A stretch of 64,000 bases of DNA from Hyphomicrobiales bacterium (GCA_900471515.1 UCFC01000010.1:124001-188000); one strand, 5' to 3'. Shown: positions 1-11,531, counted from the first letter of the stretch. A program made the numbers and translations. Notes: generated by a model from the letters alone, not told the origin.

Positions 1-141
1 GTGGGCCGCCTCGTGGACGCCAACATGGAAGAGGAATCGAGCAGGCTGACGGCGTTGCAGACACAGCAGCAGCTGGCCATCCAGTCGCTGTCGATCGCCA
101 ATTCCTCCTCGCAGAATATTCTGTCGCTCTTCCGCGGCTGA
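1..141 (+). CDS. Flagellin, C-terminal fragment
   Basis: This is the last 46 codons of a flagellin gene that begins before the window, ending at TGA 139-141. The peptide contains [16 protein letters not shown] followed by [19 protein letters not shown] and LSLFRG. It matches the conserved D0 C-terminal helix of rhizobial flagellins, which packs in the filament core and pairs with the N-terminal helix. Flagellins are exported by the flagellar type III apparatus and have no cleaved signal. Rhizobia usually carry several flagellin genes in a row, so this is probably the last of such a set. Which paralogue (flaA-D) it is cannot be told from the fragment. Confidence 0.9.
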   Translation: MGRLVDANMEEESSRLTALQTQQQLAIQSLSIANSSSQNILSLFRG

Positions 142-203
142 TAATCGAGCAACCAGGATATTGAACAGGCGCCGCCAACGGGTGCGCGATAGAAAGAACA
201 GGC

Positions 204-228
204 AAGCCCGGTCGCAATGGCTGGGCTT
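204..228 (+). terminator. Possible flagellin transcription terminator
   Basis: About 60 bases after the flagellin stop, AAGCCC (204-209) and GGGCTT (223-228) can pair around a 13-base loop, followed by TTTG. The stem is short and the T-run weak, so this is only a candidate. No gene on the plus strand follows until 1701. Confidence 0.3.
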
Positions 229-272
229 TGACCTTGCTGAACTGCGGCCTCGGCCGGACCGCACCTCACATA

Positions 273-1448
273 TCAATCTGGCCAGGCATATATGGCGGCT
301 GGACGAGCGACGCCTTTCAGCGGAAAGGTGCCCGCTTCCTCGAAACGGCCTGGCGCCTGTGAAACGAAATCGGCTGATGCCAGCAGGCTGCGGCCAATGA
401 CATCCGCGAGTTTCTCCATGCGCGCCGCTTCGTTGACCGCCCTGCCGATGGCCGTGAAGTCCAGGCGACGGGCCGCGCCAACATTTCCATAGAAGACCTC
501 GCCGACGTGAAGAACGATGTCGACCAGCAATTCCGGCTCGCCCCTTTCCGCTCGCCGGCGATTGACCTCGGCATTGGCATCCATCGCAGTTCGCGCTGCC
601 GAAAGCGCGCGCGAGCATGCCTCGGCCGGCCTGTCGATATCGGCAGGGAAGATGGCAAGCAGGCTGTCGCCCATGAACTTCAGGATCTCGCCGCCTTCTT
701 GCTCGACCGGAGCGCCGATCGCCTCGAAATGCTCGTTGAGCCAGGCAACGATGCGGTCAGGCGCGTGTCTTTCGTTGAGCGACGTGAAGTTCTTGAGATC
801 GGCCAGAAGGATCGCGGCGTAGATCGCGGTGCCGTCGCCGCGCCTTATGTGACCGCTCAGGATGCGGCCGCTGCTTCCGGCACCGGTATAGACTGCGAGC
901 ACATCGGTGGCGACGCGCGTGGTGGCGATCCGGCAACAGGTAAGGGTAAGGGCTGGCATCAGCTCCCGCAGTCCCGCGATCTGATGATCGGAAAAGCCCT
1001 CGGGCTGATCGACGGCCATGGAAAAGCTGACGCCTGCAAGCGCGGTGTCGCCAGGAAATCGCGCAAGTTTCATGAGGTAATCCGTGGCCCCGAGCTCGGC
1101 CAGCTCGGTCAGCAGCGGAATCGGCGGCCCGCCCGGTCCGGGCGGCAATTTCCAGCGGGCGTAATCGAGATCGTTCGTCAGGAGATAAGCAACGGGCGAG
1201 CGCTGGAACAGCTCTTGGCCCGCTGCGTCATGTCCTTGAATTTCAGTCAAAAAACCTGACGACCGGTACCATGCGACTGAAGACCCGCGTTGCAGGGGGT
1301 CGATCGACGGCATGGCAATCGAGGCACGAACAATCGAATATCCGATGTCCGTCAGCCGTTCTGCCACACCCTGCAGAACAGTCTCGATCGTATCGGTTGA
1401 TAGTCCTTCGGCAATAATCCAGTCGATCAGTTCCTGCAAATGTGGCAT
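273..1448 (-). CDS. Class III adenylate cyclase with N-terminal sensor-like region
   Basis: A 391-residue protein. The C-terminal half (about 205-391) is a class III nucleotide cyclase catalytic domain. The two metal aspartates are visible (ADLKNF, D217; GDSLLAIF, D261), as are the adenine-selecting Lys and Asp (ILKFMGD, K257; LDFTAIG, D330) and the transition-state Asn and Arg (AVNEAARM, N339 and R343). All catalytic positions are present, so an active enzyme making cAMP from ATP is predicted. The N-terminal 200 residues have no transmembrane segment and no domain I can name; they probably sense a ligand. A paralogue with the same architecture lies at 20819-21877. The gene is monocistronic and convergent with the flagellin gene. 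Confidence 0.88.
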   Translation of the reverse strand: MPHLQELIDWIIAEGLSTDTIETVLQGVAERLTDIGYSIVRASIAMPSIDPLQRGSSVAWYRSSGFLTEIQGHDAAGQELFQRSPVAYLLTNDLDYARWKLPPGPGGPPIPLLTELAELGATDYLMKLARFPGDTALAGVSFSMAVDQPEGFSDHQIAGLRELMPALTLTCCRIATTRVATDVLAVYTGAGSSGRILSGHIRRGDGTAIYAAILLADLKNFTSLNERHAPDRIVAWLNEHFEAIGAPVEQEGGEILKFMGDSLLAIFPADIDRPAEACSRALSAARTAMDANAEVNRRRAERGEPELLVDIVLHVGEVFYGNVGAARRLDFTAIGRAVNEAARMEKLADVIGRSLLASADFVSQAPGRFEEAGTFPLKGVARPAAIYAWPD

Positions 1449-1700
1449 GATATGTTCCCTTGGCCTCGGGGATGTGTGGAGGTCTGTCGTTCTATCGCAA
1501 TTTCGTCAACCGTCCATCGGCCGCGTCATTCACGGACATGGGGCAGGAACGCAACGAAAAGACTTAGTGCTCGCGTCGCCGGCAGCAAAACGCATGGAAC
1601 AAAATCAACGCATGCGCGTAATTCGTCTCTGGGACGCGAAGAACCTGTTATCGCCCTAACAAGAAGCACAACCAGATCGAGGAAGGAAAGGAACGTGTCA

Positions 1701-1898
1701 ATGACCTCACGGAATGCTCGCGTTGTGCCGCATGACGATCACGTGGTCACGGCCAAGGAGGCCTTGGAGGGGCTTTATCTGAGGCTTGAAATGGAGGCGG
1801 AGGTCCGGCTTGTTGCCGCTGCCTTGCGCGCCGGCTGGACAGCGAACGAAGCGCTCGACGCGATCGATCAGCTACGAGCCGACGATATCAGGCATTAG
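1701..1898 (+). CDS. Small uncharacterised protein (65 aa)
   Basis: The reading frame starts at ATG 1701, nine bases after AGGAAAGG, a good ribosome binding site; a GTG six bases upstream is less well placed. The product is mostly helical and charged (TAKEALEGLYLRLEMEAEVR, then RAGWTANEALDAIDQLRADD). I do not recognise a named family. The composition suits a small soluble cytoplasmic protein. It stands alone and converges with the ABC ATPase gene to its right. The strong start site and the coding-like third positions support a real gene. Confidence 0.6.
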   Translation: MTSRNARVVPHDDHVVTAKEALEGLYLRLEMEAEVRLVAAALRAGWTANEALDAIDQLRADDIRH

Positions 1899-1955
1899 GA
1901 TTTTCCAAACCAGCTCCATGATGTAGCAGGGGGAGCCGCCGTTCCCGGGCCGAGG

Positions 1956-3791
<1,836 letters not shown>

Positions 3792-3824
3792 GATCGCTTC
3801 CTCAATTTACGCCGGGTTTTCCGA

Positions 3825-5021
3825 TCAGTCCGGCCACTTCAGCACGCCTTCGAAACGGCGCTTGCTGCGGTTTTCGATCGGCGTTGCGATGATCTCGTTG
3901 GAGGCGCGCGCCTTGTCGAGTTCTTCCGCGAGGCGGCTCGCGACGATCTTTTCCTGACCCGGATGCAGGTTGCAGGGGTCGAGATAGAAGTAATGGTGCT
4001 CGACTTCATGGTCGCGCACGATGATCGGCGGAGAACCGCGTCCGAGCGCATCGGCGAGATCCCAGGCCGTGATATGCGCCTCCTCGGCATCGACGATCAG
4101 GCGCAGGCGGTCGAGCGGGTTGTTGGTCGGGTCCGGTTCGATCAGCGCGGTCACGCCGGGGCGGCCGTCGAGCGTCTGCTTCCAAAGATTGAGGTAGCTG
4201 GTCTCACGCTCGCGAATGCCGGCATGGTCGCGCTTTTCCCAGGCCTCCAGTGCCGCCATGACGCCGAAGATACTCTCCTTGCCGACCTTCATGCCGCGGC
4301 CGATACCCATATTCTGCAGGAAGGCGTTGCGCACCAGTTCCTTTCTGCCGGCAACGATGCCCGAGGTCGGGCCGCCCAGGAACTTGTGGCCGGAATAGAG
4401 CGCCACATCGGCCCCCTGCTCCAGGAAGATGCGCAGATCATATTCCGAGGCTGCATCGACGATAACGGGAACGCCCCTCGCATGGGCGATTTCGACGAAT
4501 TCCCTGAGGTTGAGCAGGCCGTAATCGACGACGTGATGCGAGACGACATAGACGGCGGCGGCCGTCTTTTCGGTAATCGCATGCTCCATATGGAAGCGAT
4601 GCGTGGAGGTCGCCTGACCGATCAGCACGACCTTGCCGCCGGCGAGGCGGATCGCCTGATCGACCGGCGCGCCGTAGCTGACGACGTGGCCCATCTGGAC
4701 GAGAACTTCATTCTTCTCTGGAACCACATCCGGCAGTTTCTCAATGGCGAGAAGATTATTGCCGGTGATCGTGCCGGCGACAGCGAGCGAAATGCCGGCA
4801 GAGCAGGATGCGGTGACGAAGCCCGCCTCGCCGCCGGTCAACCGGGCAATGACCGCGCTCGCCTTGCGCTGGAGGTCGTTGATCTCCACGAATTGCGGCA
4901 GGATCGACGACATGGCAGCGATGGCCTCGGGAACGACGATCGATGCGCCGAGGCTGGTCATCGTGCCGGAAACGTTGATGACCGGACGAAGGCCGATCGA
5001 TGTGCGGATGTCCTCAGACAT
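3825..5021 (-). CDS. SelA-like PLP-dependent enzyme (EF_0838/DgaE-type family)
   Basis: A 398-residue fold-type I PLP enzyme related to selenocysteine synthase SelA but in the branch found in metabolic operons (EF_0838/AHA_3914 type, which includes D-glucosaminate-6-phosphate ammonia-lyase DgaE). The PLP lysine is K213 in [13 protein letters not shown], with the cofactor Asp at about D189 ([12 protein letters not shown]). ATG 5021 is chosen because GGAG lies six bases upstream; an in-frame ATG at 5039 would add six residues. No selenocysteine genes are nearby, so a role in selenoprotein synthesis is unlikely. Sitting with RidA and an amidohydrolase, it probably catalyses beta-elimination or deamination of an imported amino compound; the substrate is unknown. 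Confidence 0.85.
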   Translation of the reverse strand: MSEDIRTSIGLRPVINVSGTMTSLGASIVVPEAIAAMSSILPQFVEINDLQRKASAVIARLTGGEAGFVTASCSAGISLAVAGTITGNNLLAIEKLPDVVPEKNEVLVQMGHVVSYGAPVDQAIRLAGGKVVLIGQATSTHRFHMEHAITEKTAAAVYVVSHHVVDYGLLNLREFVEIAHARGVPVIVDAASEYDLRIFLEQGADVALYSGHKFLGGPTSGIVAGRKELVRNAFLQNMGIGRGMKVGKESIFGVMAALEAWEKRDHAGIRERETSYLNLWKQTLDGRPGVTALIEPDPTNNPLDRLRLIVDAEEAHITAWDLADALGRGSPPIIVRDHEVEHHYFYLDPCNLHPGQEKIVASRLAEELDKARASNEIIATPIENRSKRRFEGVLKWPD

Positions 5022-5072
5022 GGGTATCTCCAATTTCAATCTGTTGCGCCGGAACAGTCACAGGCATCCTCA

Positions 5073-5573
5073 TCAATCCCTGAGCGCGACGATAGCCTCG
5101 ATTTCGACGGTGATGTTGCCTGGCAGCGATCCGAAGCCGACGGCCGAGCGGGCATGTTGGCCGACCTCCTCGCCGAAGACCTCGATGAAGAGATCCGAGC
5201 AGCCGTTGATGACGGCCGGGTGATCTGCGAAATGGGGCACTGCATTGACCATGCCAAGCAGCTTGACGACGCGTTTGACGCGCGAAAGATCGCCAAGCGC
5301 CTCATGCATGACGGACAGCAGATTGATGCCGGTCAGTTTCGCATGGCCGTAAGCAGCCTCGACGCCGATCTCGGCCCCGACCTTGCCGACATGCATGAAG
5401 CCGTCCGCTTCACGAGGTCCCTGCCCCGACAGGTAGAGCATGTTGCCCTCCTGCACATGGGTGACGAAATTGGCGATCGGCGGCGGCGGAGCCGGAAGCT
5501 TGATGCCGAGAGCGGCAAGCCGCTCGTAGGGCGACGTGCCGATGGTGCCGGCGGTGGCGGAAGACTGGTTCAC
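5073..5573 (-). CDS. RidA/YjgF-family enamine/imine deaminase
   Basis: A 166-residue YjgF/RidA-family protein. GTG 5573 is chosen as the start because AGGAG sits five bases upstream; an ATG at 5588 is possible but lacks a site. Family features are LYLSGQGP near residue 50, LGMVNAVPHFADHPAVING and a C-terminal VEIEAIVALRD. The length and the GQGP motif place it in the longer YjgF-like subgroup rather than archetypal RidA. RidA proteins hydrolyse reactive enamine or imine intermediates released by PLP enzymes to ketoacid and ammonia. Its place between the amidohydrolase and the SelA-like PLP enzyme fits clean-up of the PLP enzyme's product. Confidence 0.87.
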   Translation of the reverse strand: MNQSSATAGTIGTSPYERLAALGIKLPAPPPPIANFVTHVQEGNMLYLSGQGPREADGFMHVGKVGAEIGVEAAYGHAKLTGINLLSVMHEALGDLSRVKRVVKLLGMVNAVPHFADHPAVINGCSDLFIEVFGEEVGQHARSAVGFGSLPGNITVEIEAIVALRD

Positions 5574-5616
5574 GCAAACTCCTGTCATGCGAATTGCTTG
5601 TGAATGACCGGAACGA

Positions 5617-6825
5617 TCACCGGTAGGAATAACCGTGGCTGTGGCGCACCAGCTTGCGGGCGCGGGGCACATAGCGGCTCGATGTGAAGACCTCGCTGCC
5701 GAGCACGGCATAACGCGGCTCGAAAAGCTTGTTCAGCACAGAGACGTCGCCGTTGGAGTCGGTCGCCTCCAGATCGGAATCGACGAGGTCGAAGATCGTA
5801 AACTCGGCCTGAGCGCCAACCGTCAGCCGGTTTTCCATCGACAGCTTGATCACCGATGCCGGCGCATGAGTAACGGCATCGATCACCTTGTCGAAGGGCA
5901 TGCCGACCGAGAGCAGCTTCGACATGGTCGTTGCCAGGTCCCAGACCGGGAAGTTCATCGAATGGCCATGCAGGTCCGTGGAGATCGAGTGGGGCAACAG
6001 GCCGCGGGCAATGGCGGCCTCCGCCACCTTGAACGAGAAGGATGCGCCGCCATGGCCGATATCGAGACGGATGCCTTCGGATGCGCAGCGTTCGGCAAGA
6101 TTGAAGAGGTCTTCGTCTTCCATGATGCTGGAACCGGCCTTGCCGTTGAAGCAGTGTGTGACCACATCGCCGGGGCCGAGGATCTCCAGCACCTCGTCGT
6201 AAAGTGCCGGCGGCTCGCCGACATGCACCATCATCGGCACCTTGAGGATCTTGGCGATCTTCTTGCCGAGCTTGACGGGGGTGACACCCCAGGAGCCGGT
6301 GATCACGTGGCTGGCGCGCACCTTGATGCCGACGATGTGCTCGCTGTTTTCGGCGTAGCACTCGAGGATACGGTCAAGGTCGATATCCCTGATGTCGCGC
6401 AGTTCCGCGACACGATTGCAGGCGACCAGACCAATGGAACCGAGGTTGAGGAAGGCCTTGATGCGCTCCTTCGACGGCTCGATAATATACTCGCGGAAAC
6501 CGTGGAAATTGGCCTCACCGGCAGAGCCGGCGTCCACCAGCGTCGTCACACCCCGCTCGACGCCGCATTCGGACGGGCGGATCGAGATGTCGGTGCCGCC
6601 GTGCCAGATATGTACATGCAGATCGACCCAGCCGGGCGAAACGAAGGCGCCCTTGCCGTCAACGCGCGTCACGTCGTCGGCCACAGCCAGGGACGGGCCG
6701 AACTTGGCGATCTTGCCATCGGCATCGACCAGAATGTCGATTGCCCCATCGGGCGTGCCGGCGCCGAAGCCGACAGGCTTTACGCTGGTGAGAAGGAGCG
6801 GCTTGCCCGCTGTTTCACCGGTCAT
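5617..6825 (-). CDS. Amidohydrolase/deacetylase-family metallohydrolase
   Basis: A 402-residue amidohydrolase-superfamily enzyme of the EF_0837/AHA_3915 type. Metal ligands are recognisable: the HxH in GWVDLHVHIWHGG (H70, H72), a candidate carboxylated Lys in VGIKVRASHV (about residue 175), His in MVHVGEPP and THCFNGKAG, and the catalytic Asp in ISTDLHGHS. Family members hydrolyse cyclic or N-acyl amide bonds. ATG 6825 directly follows the TAG stop of the permease gene, so translation is probably coupled. Partnership with a SelA-like enzyme is known for this family in other bacteria; here the pair also has RidA and a peptide importer. The exact amide substrate cannot be read from sequence. 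Confidence 0.88.
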   Translation of the reverse strand: MTGETAGKPLLLTSVKPVGFGAGTPDGAIDILVDADGKIAKFGPSLAVADDVTRVDGKGAFVSPGWVDLHVHIWHGGTDISIRPSECGVERGVTTLVDAGSAGEANFHGFREYIIEPSKERIKAFLNLGSIGLVACNRVAELRDIRDIDLDRILECYAENSEHIVGIKVRASHVITGSWGVTPVKLGKKIAKILKVPMMVHVGEPPALYDEVLEILGPGDVVTHCFNGKAGSSIMEDEDLFNLAERCASEGIRLDIGHGGASFSFKVAEAAIARGLLPHSISTDLHGHSMNFPVWDLATTMSKLLSVGMPFDKVIDAVTHAPASVIKLSMENRLTVGAQAEFTIFDLVDSDLEATDSNGDVSVLNKLFEPRYAVLGSEVFTSSRYVPRARKLVRHSHGYSYR

Positions 6826-7695
6826 CTAAAGGTCCTTTCGAAGTTTGGGATCGAGCATGTCGCGCAGACCGTCACCGACCATCTGGAGCGAAAGCACGGA
6901 GAGAATGATGGCGACACCCGGAAACAGCGTCATCCAGTCGGCCTGACCGATATATTGCCGGCCGGCGGCTATCATCGTGCCCCAGGTCGGAATTTCCGGG
7001 CTCACGCCGAGACCGAGGAAGGACAGGCCTGCCTCGGCGAGCATGGCGCTCGCAAAGAGGAAAGTCGACTGCACCATGATGGGGGAGAGCAGGTTCCTCA
7101 GCACATGCCGCGTCATGATATGGAAAGTCGAGATGCCGAGCGCCTGCGCCGCCTCGACATAGGGCAGTTCGCGAATGACGAGGGTCGAGGCACGCACGAT
7201 ACGGGCAAGACGCGGGGCATAGACGATCGACAGCGCGATGATGACCGTCGTCAGCGACGGGCCGAGGGCAGCGACAAGCGCAATCGCCAATAGGATGTCC
7301 GGAAAGGCCATCATCGCATCGATCAGGCGGGCAATCGGCGTATCAAGATTCTTGAAGAAGCCGGCGAGCAGACCGAGCGTGACCCCGATCGCGGCCGACA
7401 GCGCCACGACAGCAGCGCCGACGAGCAGCGAGAGGCGACCGGCAAAGATGGTGCGCGACAGCACATCCCGGCCGAACTCGTCGGTGCCGAAGAAGTAGGT
7501 GCCGCTCGGCGGTTTCAGGCGGTTGACGATCGAAAGCTTCGACGGCGAATAGGGGGCGACCCAGGGCGCCAGGACCGCCAGCAGCACGAAGACCAGCAGG
7601 ATCAGCAGGCCGACGGCGACCGTCTTGCGCTTCAGCAGGCGGCGGATGAACTTGCGGCCTTCGTTCTCGGCCGGTTTGATCGCGATATCCGTCAT
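6826..7695 (-). CDS. Peptide-type ABC transporter permease (DppC-like)
   Basis: A 289-residue inner-membrane permease of the OppC/DppC type. It has the long N-terminal cytoplasmic stretch and first membrane helix (VGLLILLVFVLLAVLAPWV), the conserved GTDEFGRDVLSR element, and the ATPase-contact loop YVEAAQALGIS with the family EAA pattern. Five or six membrane helices are evident. Its ATG shares one base with the stop of the DppB-like gene (TGATG), so the two are translationally coupled. It forms the importer channel with the product of 7695-8636. Confidence 0.94.
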   Translation of the reverse strand: MTDIAIKPAENEGRKFIRRLLKRKTVAVGLLILLVFVLLAVLAPWVAPYSPSKLSIVNRLKPPSGTYFFGTDEFGRDVLSRTIFAGRLSLLVGAAVVALSAAIGVTLGLLAGFFKNLDTPIARLIDAMMAFPDILLAIALVAALGPSLTTVIIALSIVYAPRLARIVRASTLVIRELPYVEAAQALGISTFHIMTRHVLRNLLSPIMVQSTFLFASAMLAEAGLSFLGLGVSPEIPTWGTMIAAGRQYIGQADWMTLFPGVAIILSVLSLQMVGDGLRDMLDPKLRKDL

Positions 7696-8636
7696 CAGTA
7701 GCGCACCCTCGGATCGACGAGCAGATAAAGCATGTCGATCGCAAAATTGATCAGGACATAGAGCGCTGCAATCACCAGAAGCGCACCCTGGATGACCGGA
7801 TAGTCGCGACGCAGAACCGCCGATACGACGAGATTGCCCACACCCGGAAGACCGAAGACGGTTTCCGTCACCACAGCGCCGGAAATCAGCACCGCGGCGG
7901 TGAGGCCGAGGACGGTGAGGATCGGGATCAGCGCATTCTTCAGGGCATGTTTGAGGATCACCCGGCGCTCGACCAGACCCTTGGCGCGGGCGGTGCGGAT
8001 GTAATCGTCGCCGAGCACGTCGAGCATCGAGGCACGGGTGAAGCGCAGGATAAGCGCCGAGGAGACGATGCCGAGCGCAAAGGCAGGCAGCGTCAGGTGA
8101 TACATGCGATCGAGAAAAGTCGAGCCCGGTCCGCCATAACCGGAGACCGGAAACAGGCCGAAACGAACCGCAAAGACCTGCATGAGAATGAGGCCGAGCC
8201 AGAAGCTCGGAATGCTTGCTGCAAACATCGCCAGCGTGGTTGCCGCCTGATCGATGAAGGAACCGCGGCGATAGGCAGCGTAAATGCCGATCGGCAGTGC
8301 GATGATGCCGGCGATGACAAGCGAAAAGATCGTCAGGAAAAAGGTCGGCTCGGCGCGATCGAGCAGTGCTGATGTCACCGGCATGTTGAGGAAGATCGAC
8401 TGCCCGAGATCACCCTTCAGGAGCTGGCCGATATAATAGAGATATTGCACGCCGATCGATTTATCGAGGCCAAGGCTGGCGCGCAGATCGGCAATGTCCT
8501 GCGGCGTCGCATCGGGACCGAGCATGACGGCTGCCGGATCGCCGGGAGTGACGCGCACGATGACGAAGACGATCGTGACGACGAGGAACATCACGACGAT
8601 CATGCCAAGCAGGCGCTGGAAAATGTAACGTATCAT
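7695..8636 (-). CDS. Peptide-type ABC transporter permease (DppB-like)
   Basis: A 313-residue inner-membrane protein of the OppB/DppB type. The start is ATG 8636 (MIRYIFQRLLGMIVVMFLVV), the usual N-terminus of the family; the open frame runs 39 codons further upstream but that stretch is unlike DppB and overlaps an intercistronic hairpin. Family marks are VRVTPGDPA, the EAA-type loop DDYIRTARAKGL and GAVVTETVFGLPGVG. It pairs with the DppC-like protein. The gene follows the binding-protein gene after an 80-base gap. Confidence 0.94.
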   Translation of the reverse strand: MIRYIFQRLLGMIVVMFLVVTIVFVIVRVTPGDPAAVMLGPDATPQDIADLRASLGLDKSIGVQYLYYIGQLLKGDLGQSIFLNMPVTSALLDRAEPTFFLTIFSLVIAGIIALPIGIYAAYRRGSFIDQAATTLAMFAASIPSFWLGLILMQVFAVRFGLFPVSGYGGPGSTFLDRMYHLTLPAFALGIVSSALILRFTRASMLDVLGDDYIRTARAKGLVERRVILKHALKNALIPILTVLGLTAAVLISGAVVTETVFGLPGVGNLVVSAVLRRDYPVIQGALLVIAALYVLINFAIDMLYLLVDPRVRY

Positions 8637-8674
8637 GAAGTCTGTCCCGGTGCCGGCGGGGCACGATGGAAGAA

Positions 8675-8702
8675 GGATACCGGAGCAGGCGCGCCGGTAT
8701 CC
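8675..8702 (-). terminator. Intercistronic hairpin after binding-protein gene
   Basis: On the minus strand GGATACCGG pairs perfectly with CCGGTATCC around a 10-base loop, followed by TTCTTCC. It lies just after the binding-protein stop and before the permease gene. Such hairpins often stabilise the upstream mRNA or terminate part of the transcripts, which keeps binding protein in excess over permease. Two other importer operons in this window have the same arrangement. Confidence 0.55.
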
Positions 8703-8716
8703 CGCGATAGAAAGCG

Positions 8717-10243
8717 TTACTTCTTGATGGACGCGTTCCAGAAGTAAGGCCACGGAGCCGGATCGACACCTTCGAGCTTGGTCGATTCCGCCGACACGGC
8801 GTTGAAATCGCCGATCTTCATGTAGGGCACTTCGTCATACATGGCCTTCTGCACATCGGCCCAAAGGGCTACGCGCTTCTGCGGATCGACCTCGGAGGTA
8901 AAGGCATCGACGACACTCTTGCGGGTCGGCGTATCCCACCAGCCGGGCGAGCTCGGAGACAAGGACCCGATCAGCGCCGGCTCCGGCAGGAAGGGGCTGT
9001 GGCTGATATAGATATCCCAGAGCTTCGGATCGGTACGGCGCTGCGTCAGCGTTGCCCAGTCGACGACCTGCAGATCGACGGCAAAACCGGCGGCCTTGAG
9101 ATATTCGGCCGCGACCTGCGCCATCTTGTAGTGGAATTCATACTGGCGGCTGGTCAGGATGCGGATCGGCTCGCCATTGTAGCCAGCCTTTTTCGCTGCG
9201 GCGGCAGCGCCTTCGGAATCGCCGACATTGTAATTGCCCTCGACACCCGCATTCGTGTTCCAGGCATAGGGCTTGGGATAGATGTCGCCGTCAAGCGCAT
9301 AGAAATCCGTGCTGCCGAAGGCTGCGGCGAGCATGTCTTCCATGCTCAGAGCCTGGCGGATCGCCTTGCGGATCTCGACATTCTTGGCAAGACCCTCCTT
9401 CGTATTGAAGACAAAGACCGGGTAGCCGAAAGGCTTCAGGATGACCGGCTGCGAGGCAGTCGATGCCTTCAGCTTGTCGAAGGATTCGACCGGGATCGAA
9501 TCGACATAATCGTACTGGCCGGAAACGGCCGCCTCGACGCGGGTGTTCGCGTCCGGAACCGGCACGAAGCGGATTTCGTCGAGATACTGGTGGCGGGCGC
9601 CGCCGTAACCGTCGCTTTCGCCGTCGCGAGACTTGTAGCCATCAAAACGGACGAGCTGGATATATTGGTCCGCCTTGCGTTCCTTCAGCATGTAGGGACC
9701 GGTACCGATGAATTCCTTCATCGGCTCATCCTGCTTTTCCGAGGGGATGATGATGGCGGCGGAATTGTTGAAGGCGAGCAGCGAAGTCAGCGGCGCATAG
9801 GGCTGCTTCAGCGCGATCTTGACAGTTGCCGGATCGACGGCGGTGACGGAATCCACGAAGCCCGCAACCTGCTTGCCGCGCGAAGCGATCTTCATCCAGC
9901 GGTTCAGCGAAGCGACGACATCCTCCGAAGTCATGTCGGAATTGTCATGGAACTTGATGCCGGTGCGCAGCTTGATCGTATAGGTCTTACCGTCAGCACT
10001 GATTTCCGGCAGGCTTTCAGCCAGAAGCGGCGTGACGTTCCACTTCTTGTCGAAGGTGTAGAGCGTTTCGAAAATGTGCTGCGTGACGATGCCGACAAGG
10101 TCGGCGGTCGAGGACATCGGGTCAAGCGTCGGCGGTTCGCCGATCGTCGCGACGTTGATAACGCCACCCTTTTCCTGGGCCAGCAAAGTTGTCGGCAGAG
10201 CGACCAGCGCTGTGCCGAGAAGGAATGCGACAAGTGTCTTCAT
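8717..10243 (-). CDS. Peptide-type ABC transporter substrate-binding protein (SBP family 5)
   Basis: A 508-residue periplasmic solute-binding protein of family 5 (DppA/OppA type). It has a Sec signal peptide (KTLVAFLLGTALVALPTTLLAQ, cleaved near residue 22) and the family motif PPTLDPMSSTADLVG in the mature N-terminus, then YKIKL-type and GTGPYMLKE segments. It delivers substrate to the permeases downstream. The start ATG 10243 has GGGAG about six bases upstream. It is the first gene of the seven-gene operon. The ligand is unknown; the enzymes in the operon argue for an N-acylated or cyclised amino compound rather than a general dipeptide. Confidence 0.94.
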   Translation of the reverse strand: MKTLVAFLLGTALVALPTTLLAQEKGGVINVATIGEPPTLDPMSSTADLVGIVTQHIFETLYTFDKKWNVTPLLAESLPEISADGKTYTIKLRTGIKFHDNSDMTSEDVVASLNRWMKIASRGKQVAGFVDSVTAVDPATVKIALKQPYAPLTSLLAFNNSAAIIIPSEKQDEPMKEFIGTGPYMLKERKADQYIQLVRFDGYKSRDGESDGYGGARHQYLDEIRFVPVPDANTRVEAAVSGQYDYVDSIPVESFDKLKASTASQPVILKPFGYPVFVFNTKEGLAKNVEIRKAIRQALSMEDMLAAAFGSTDFYALDGDIYPKPYAWNTNAGVEGNYNVGDSEGAAAAAKKAGYNGEPIRILTSRQYEFHYKMAQVAAEYLKAAGFAVDLQVVDWATLTQRRTDPKLWDIYISHSPFLPEPALIGSLSPSSPGWWDTPTRKSVVDAFTSEVDPQKRVALWADVQKAMYDEVPYMKIGDFNAVSAESTKLEGVDPAPWPYFWNASIKK

Positions 10244-10458
10244 TTCATGCTCCCGGTTTAATGTTCCACAATTATGTTAGGTCAATTTTTATAATAGAAT
10301 AACGACGGAAGTGGTCCTGTCAATCGGGAAAGTGGCTCCATCGGTGGAAATGAAGAGGGGCACACGAAAACGGCCGAGTCGTTCGCCCGGGACGCCGTGT
10401 GACCGAAGACTGTCAGAATAGAAGCTGCGCCCGTCAGCGACGGAAAGCCATGTGATCT

Positions 10459-11373
10459 CTAATGCCCGTCGGGCGGAACGTCGGCTCTGGACGTCGTTTC
10501 CACCATATTCTTGCGATGGAAAATGAAGAGGCCTGCGAGAACGATGATGACGGAGCCTGCCAGGATCTGGCTGTCGGGCAGTTCGTCGAAGAAAACGTAG
10601 CCAAGCACGATTGCCCACAGGAGCAGGCTGTATTGCAGCGGCGCAAGCAGAGAAGCAGGCGCAAGCTTCAGCGCGCGCGTGATCATCATATGGGCGCTGC
10701 CCGCTACGATGCCGAGCGCCAGCATCGCGAGGAAGTCGAGGACGGACATGGCGTGCCAGTGGCCGGCGCCAAGAAGAAGCCCCGTCACGAGGGCGCCAAC
10801 CGTCTGCCATGTCACAAGCGTGGCATCGCTCGTCTGTCGCAACCGGCGGCCGAGGATCAGCGTCAGCGCAAAGCAAAGGCTGCCGATCAGGCCGAAGATC
10901 GATGGCCAGGATAACATGGCGGTCGAAGGTCTTAGCGCAATCACGACGCCCACAAATCCCAGGATGACAGCGAGCCAGCGGCGCCAGCCGATCGTTTCGC
11001 CAAGAAAGAAGTGCGAGAGAGCGGCCACATAGATCGGGCCGGCCATATAGAAGGTCATGACGTCTGCGAGCGGAAGGTAGGCGACCGCGGCATAGAAGAA
11101 GGCAACATCGCCTGTTGTCAGGATCACCCTGAGGATCTGCAGGGATACACGCTCGACCCGAAACAGCGAGTGAGGTCCCTTTCTGGCAATGATCGGCGCA
11201 AGGATCAGAAATGAGCCGAGCGAACGGATCACCAGGACCTGACCGACTGAAAAGCTCGCCACCAGCCATTTGCCCATGGCGTCGTTCAGCGAGAACAGGA
11301 AATCGCCGAGAAGCATCAGCAGCACGCCGAAGAGTACCGTGTTTGCCCCGGTGCGGCTGATGCGCAAAATCAT
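10459..11373 (-). CDS. EamA-family (drug/metabolite) transporter
   Basis: A 304-residue inner-membrane protein with ten predicted membrane helices in two five-helix halves, as in the EamA/DMT superfamily. The first half begins GANTVLFGVLLMLLGDF and contains ADVMTFYMAGPIYVAALSH; the second has LAPLQYSLLLWAIVLGYVFF. Such proteins export or import small metabolites by proton exchange or facilitation; the cargo is not predictable. ATG 11373 is preferred on N-terminal similarity to the family, with a weak GGAACGA upstream. An in-frame ATG at 11409 with GAGG four bases before it would add 12 residues and is a real alternative. Confidence 0.85.
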   Translation of the reverse strand: MILRISRTGANTVLFGVLLMLLGDFLFSLNDAMGKWLVASFSVGQVLVIRSLGSFLILAPIIARKGPHSLFRVERVSLQILRVILTTGDVAFFYAAVAYLPLADVMTFYMAGPIYVAALSHFFLGETIGWRRWLAVILGFVGVVIALRPSTAMLSWPSIFGLIGSLCFALTLILGRRLRQTSDATLVTWQTVGALVTGLLLGAGHWHAMSVLDFLAMLALGIVAGSAHMMITRALKLAPASLLAPLQYSLLLWAIVLGYVFFDELPDSQILAGSVIIVLAGLFIFHRKNMVETTSRADVPPDGH

Positions 11374-11531
11374 GATTCGTTCCAGTCGGTTAGGCCTTCC
11401 GCCTGGCATAGAACCTCATCCCGACGCCGTCGATTCCCGCGGATGATTTTCATGGCCGATCTCTGATCGTCGAGAGGCGTTCGATGCCTGTCCGCCGCCG
11501 TCAGCGGCAATCGAACTCAGCGACACGGCCG

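Noticed and set aside
10257..10285. TTGACC-N17-ATTAAA upstream of the peptide-binding-protein gene on the minus strand
   Set aside because: The implied transcription start would fall inside the ribosome binding site, so it is unlikely to be the promoter.
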